NCBI RefSeq assembly: GCF_033097525.1
Contig: NZ_CP109907.1
Coordinates: forward strand, 4,650,001 to 4,714,000
Direction: 5' to 3'
DNA from: Sphingobacterium sp. UGAL515B_05
GTDB lineage: Bacteria > Bacteroidota > Bacteroidia > Sphingobacteriales > Sphingobacteriaceae
Length of the DNA: 64,000 nt
Of this stretch, positions 62,239-64,000 are shown in pieces. Each line of letters begins with the position of its first letter. The stretch's first letter is position 1. The notes below the pieces were generated by a model. It did not search any database and was not told where the DNA came from. It saw nothing but the letters and a program-made list of their open reading frames with translations. A program made the position numbers and the translations under genes.

Positions 62239-63582
62239 ATGAAAGACAATAAGAAAAAGGAATTGATAGAAGAGATCGTTGGACAATTAAAAGACCATGA
62301 ACTACCTTATAAAGAAGGTTCCTGGGAAAAATTTGCCTCAAACTATGGCGTTGCACCACGTAGTCACTCGAATTGGAAATATTGGAGTGCAGCTGCGGCT
62401 GTATTATTGTGTTTTGGTGTGGGGTACTGGGGCTTAAAGAATAATACACCTACGGATTCGCCTGCTGTGGCTTCGGTAAGCCATCAGGATAATGAAGATG
62501 TGGTAGGAAATAATAAGGATTTGAAAGAATCCATTCAACGCTCACTATCTTCCATTACACAAGATAAAGGCTTATCGTCACAGCAATTATCACAAAATAG
62601 GCCCTTTACCTATTCAATAGTAAAAGATCATTCGGATCAACAGATCGCTAACCACTTTTCGGGACTGAATTCAGGACAGGGGATGCAAGGGACTGAATTA
62701 ACTGTTTCCAATGACATTGCAAATTTGCAGTCGATGCAATTGAAAAATAATAAGCTCTCTGCAAATATAATTTTGGATGAAAACGAGGTCGATCATAACG
62801 CCACTCAGTCCAATAGTTCAGCGATAGCTCATGCTAATTCCGCTGTGAGTTCTGGTAATCAAACACAACGCGATGCGGCAAAACTGTCGCAACTCTATGC
62901 TATGCAGCAGGGGAGCACAAGAAATAGTGTTATCCTAAATAAAGCCAGTCAAGAGAAAAAATGGGAGATGGGAGCTTTTGTTTCTCCGGCCTCTACCTCA
63001 GAGAGTATAACACTTGGTGGTGGGCTTGCACTTGCCTATAATATTTCAAGCAAAGTAAGTCTACGTTCGGGAGCATCTATTCAACACTATGGTGCTGTTT
63101 CTGGAAATACACCTATTACCCCAGCGATGGGATCAAATTCCTTTAATGCAGATGCGCCGAATTATATTTCTCAATCAAGTGTCAACAATTTGTTTGTTAT
63201 GCGGACTGCAGATGCAAAAGATGCGAAAAGTAATGAACGGGTTTCAGGTAAAATCCTAACGGTTGATATTCCTGTAGATGTGAGATATGCGATTAATAAG
63301 AATTTTTATACGTCTGTCGGTGTGTCTTATGTCGGTGTATTAGATCAGGAACGTGCAACGATCTATGAAACAAATAATACGGAGTACAGACAAAAATCCC
63401 AAGACAAAAATGTTGATGATAAAGGTGTGAACGGCTTTATTAATTTTTCAGTTGGCCGGAAACAGAAAGTTGGAAAATTATCCATTTCTGTAGAGCCTTA
63501 TTATAAAGCTCCAATCGGAAATTTGAAATCATCCGATTTGAACTATAGCAACGGGGGAGTGAAAATAATTACTAGTTTTTAA
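62239..63582 (+). CDS. anti-sigma-like single-pass protein with C-terminal barrel-like domain
   Basis: A 447-residue protein next to an ECF sigma gene. Residues 1-50 form a short charged cytoplasmic region (ELPYKEGSWEKFASNYG), residues about 54-71 are a membrane segment (AAAAVLLCFGVGYWGL), and about 80-250 is a low-complexity Ser/Asn/Gln-rich linker. The C-terminal 200 residues alternate in pattern like outer-membrane strands (SITLGGGLALAYNISSKVSL, FINFSVGRKQKVGKLSISVE) and end in an aromatic ITSF. Similar proteins in Bacteroidota follow sigma genes and are labelled porin or anti-sigma. It may span the periplasm to sense the outer membrane. This is inference. Confidence 0.75.
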   Translation: MKDNKKKELIEEIVGQLKDHELPYKEGSWEKFASNYGVAPRSHSNWKYWSAAAAVLLCFGVGYWGLKNNTPTDSPAVASVSHQDNEDVVGNNKDLKESIQRSLSSITQDKGLSSQQLSQNRPFTYSIVKDHSDQQIANHFSGLNSGQGMQGTELTVSNDIANLQSMQLKNNKLSANIILDENEVDHNATQSNSSAIAHANSAVSSGNQTQRDAAKLSQLYAMQQGSTRNSVILNKASQEKKWEMGAFVSPASTSESITLGGGLALAYNISSKVSLRSGASIQHYGAVSGNTPITPAMGSNSFNADAPNYISQSSVNNLFVMRTADAKDAKSNERVSGKILTVDIPVDVRYAINKNFYTSVGVSYVGVLDQERATIYETNNTEYRQKSQDKNVDDKGVNGFINFSVGRKQKVGKLSISVEPYYKAPIGNLKSSDLNYSNGGVKIITSF

Positions 63583-63597
63583 ATAGCATAATGCTAT

Positions 63598-63640
63598 AAA
63601 AAAAGCCGCAGTAAGCTTGAAGTTTACTGCGGCTTTTTTT
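63598..63640. terminator. bidirectional intrinsic terminator
   Basis: GCCGCAGTAA and TTACTGCGGC pair exactly around a short loop, with A and T runs at the ends. It lies between the sigma-factor unit (+) and the HAD gene (-). Confidence 0.92.
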
Positions 63641-63662
63641 ATAGTCTGCAAATCGGGATTTA

Positions 63663-64000
63663 TTAAAGTTCATCAACGCGAACCCAACCCATTCCTGCGG
63701 CTTTCGCACCTTCAACTCCTGGAATCCCGTCTTCGTAGACCAGACATCTTTCCGGAGCAATATTCAATTGAGCCGCTGCCAAAAGAAAGGGTTGTGGTGA
63801 AGGTTTTCCCTCAGCCGTATCTCCAGCACAAACCAGTGTTTCCAAATCATCCCATACACCGATGGTGGTTAATGTCATGGATAAGGTTGTTCTGGTTCCT
63901 CCTGAAACGGCAGCGATGTGTTTTTTACCTTTCTGATACTTTAGATGTTCAACAACGTAATCTACAGGCTTAGTCTTGAAAACATACTCGTCTCGAAAAA
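63663..64000 (-). CDS. HAD-superfamily hydrolase, C-terminal part (partial)
   Basis: The frame is open to the window end, so the start of the gene is outside. The visible 112 residues include motif II (AAVSGGTRTT), motif III lysine (AEGKPSPQPFLLAA) and motif IV (CLVYEDGIPGVEGAKAAGM). This is the beta-phosphoglucomutase-like HAD-IA pattern; such enzymes dephosphorylate or isomerise sugar phosphates. The nucleophile DxDGT motif I would be in the missing part. The substrate cannot be told. Confidence 0.9.
   Translation of the reverse strand, partial: FRDEYVFKTKPVDYVVEHLKYQKGKKHIAAVSGGTRTTLSMTLTTIGVWDDLETLVCAGDTAEGKPSPQPFLLAAAQLNIAPERCLVYEDGIPGVEGAKAAGMGWVRVDEL

Overview
The window looks like chromosome of a Bacteroidota member, most probably Sphingobacterium or a close relative. 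The grounds are an AT-rich base composition, promoter -7 elements of the Bacteroidota type TAnnTTTG just upstream of several genes, a long lysyl-tRNA synthetase with a C-terminal extension, gyrA followed by two TPR genes, an ammonium transporter divergent from a BBP2-type porin, FabV as enoyl reductase, and many short lipoproteins. I see no rRNA, CRISPR array, phage or transposase gene. The genus is inferred from family knowledge; no search was run.

Region by region. 1-3.6 kb: the 3' end of a MocR-type regulator/aminotransferase cut by the window edge, a GNAT acetyltransferase, a decayed reading frame, a perfect 24-bp inverted repeat, a bare AraC-type DNA-binding protein, about 0.8 kb of empty AT-rich DNA and a YegP-like protein. 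3.6-9.5 kb: three histidine kinases without any response regulator, interrupted by a secreted endonuclease/exonuclease/phosphatase-fold protein. 9.8-17.4 kb: small accessory genes (GNAT, DinB, a secreted metzincin-like lipoprotein, DUF218, acyltransferase 3, an AAA_28 ATPase with a short partner, a Crp/Fnr regulator, a TPR protein), including a gene interrupted by one amber codon. 17.4-25 kb: tRNA-Lys, ABC-F ATPase, pyrD, GAPDH with a histidine-rich redoxin, and an AI-2E family transporter.

25-34.4 kb: sbcD-sbcC nuclease operon, a secreted esterase, two L,D-transpeptidase-fold proteins, a Nudix hydrolase and a DUF937-OmpA envelope protein. 34.5-46.7 kb: porin and Amt, lipocalin, DUF4268, S1/P1 nuclease, ABC exporter, two drug/metabolite-type transporters, fabV, a small lipoprotein, OsmC and FKBP. 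46.7-55.8 kb: the gyrA-TPR-TPR operon, a copper-type P1B ATPase, an MscS channel and coaA. 55.9-64 kb: OsmC, mgsA, a SpmA-SpmB-like fusion, patatin, an unusual 112-bp array of 11-bp units, lysS, an ECF sigma factor with a membrane-spanning beta-barrel-like partner, and a HAD hydrolase cut by the window end.

Much of the window is ordinary core chromosome. Functions cluster around the envelope (transpeptidases, OmpA, porins, secreted hydrolases), nucleotide and central metabolism (pyrD, GAPDH, methylglyoxal synthase, coaA) and sensing (three kinases, Crp, AraC, MocR, ECF sigma). The points most worth a second look are the 11-bp helically phased inverted array at 59284-59395, the sigma factor/anti-sigma-barrel pair at 61619-63582, the amber-interrupted gene at 14939-15244, the palindrome at 1946-1996 in which two convergent frames end on identical codons, and the AAA_28 ATPase with its tightly coupled unknown partner at 15280-16093.
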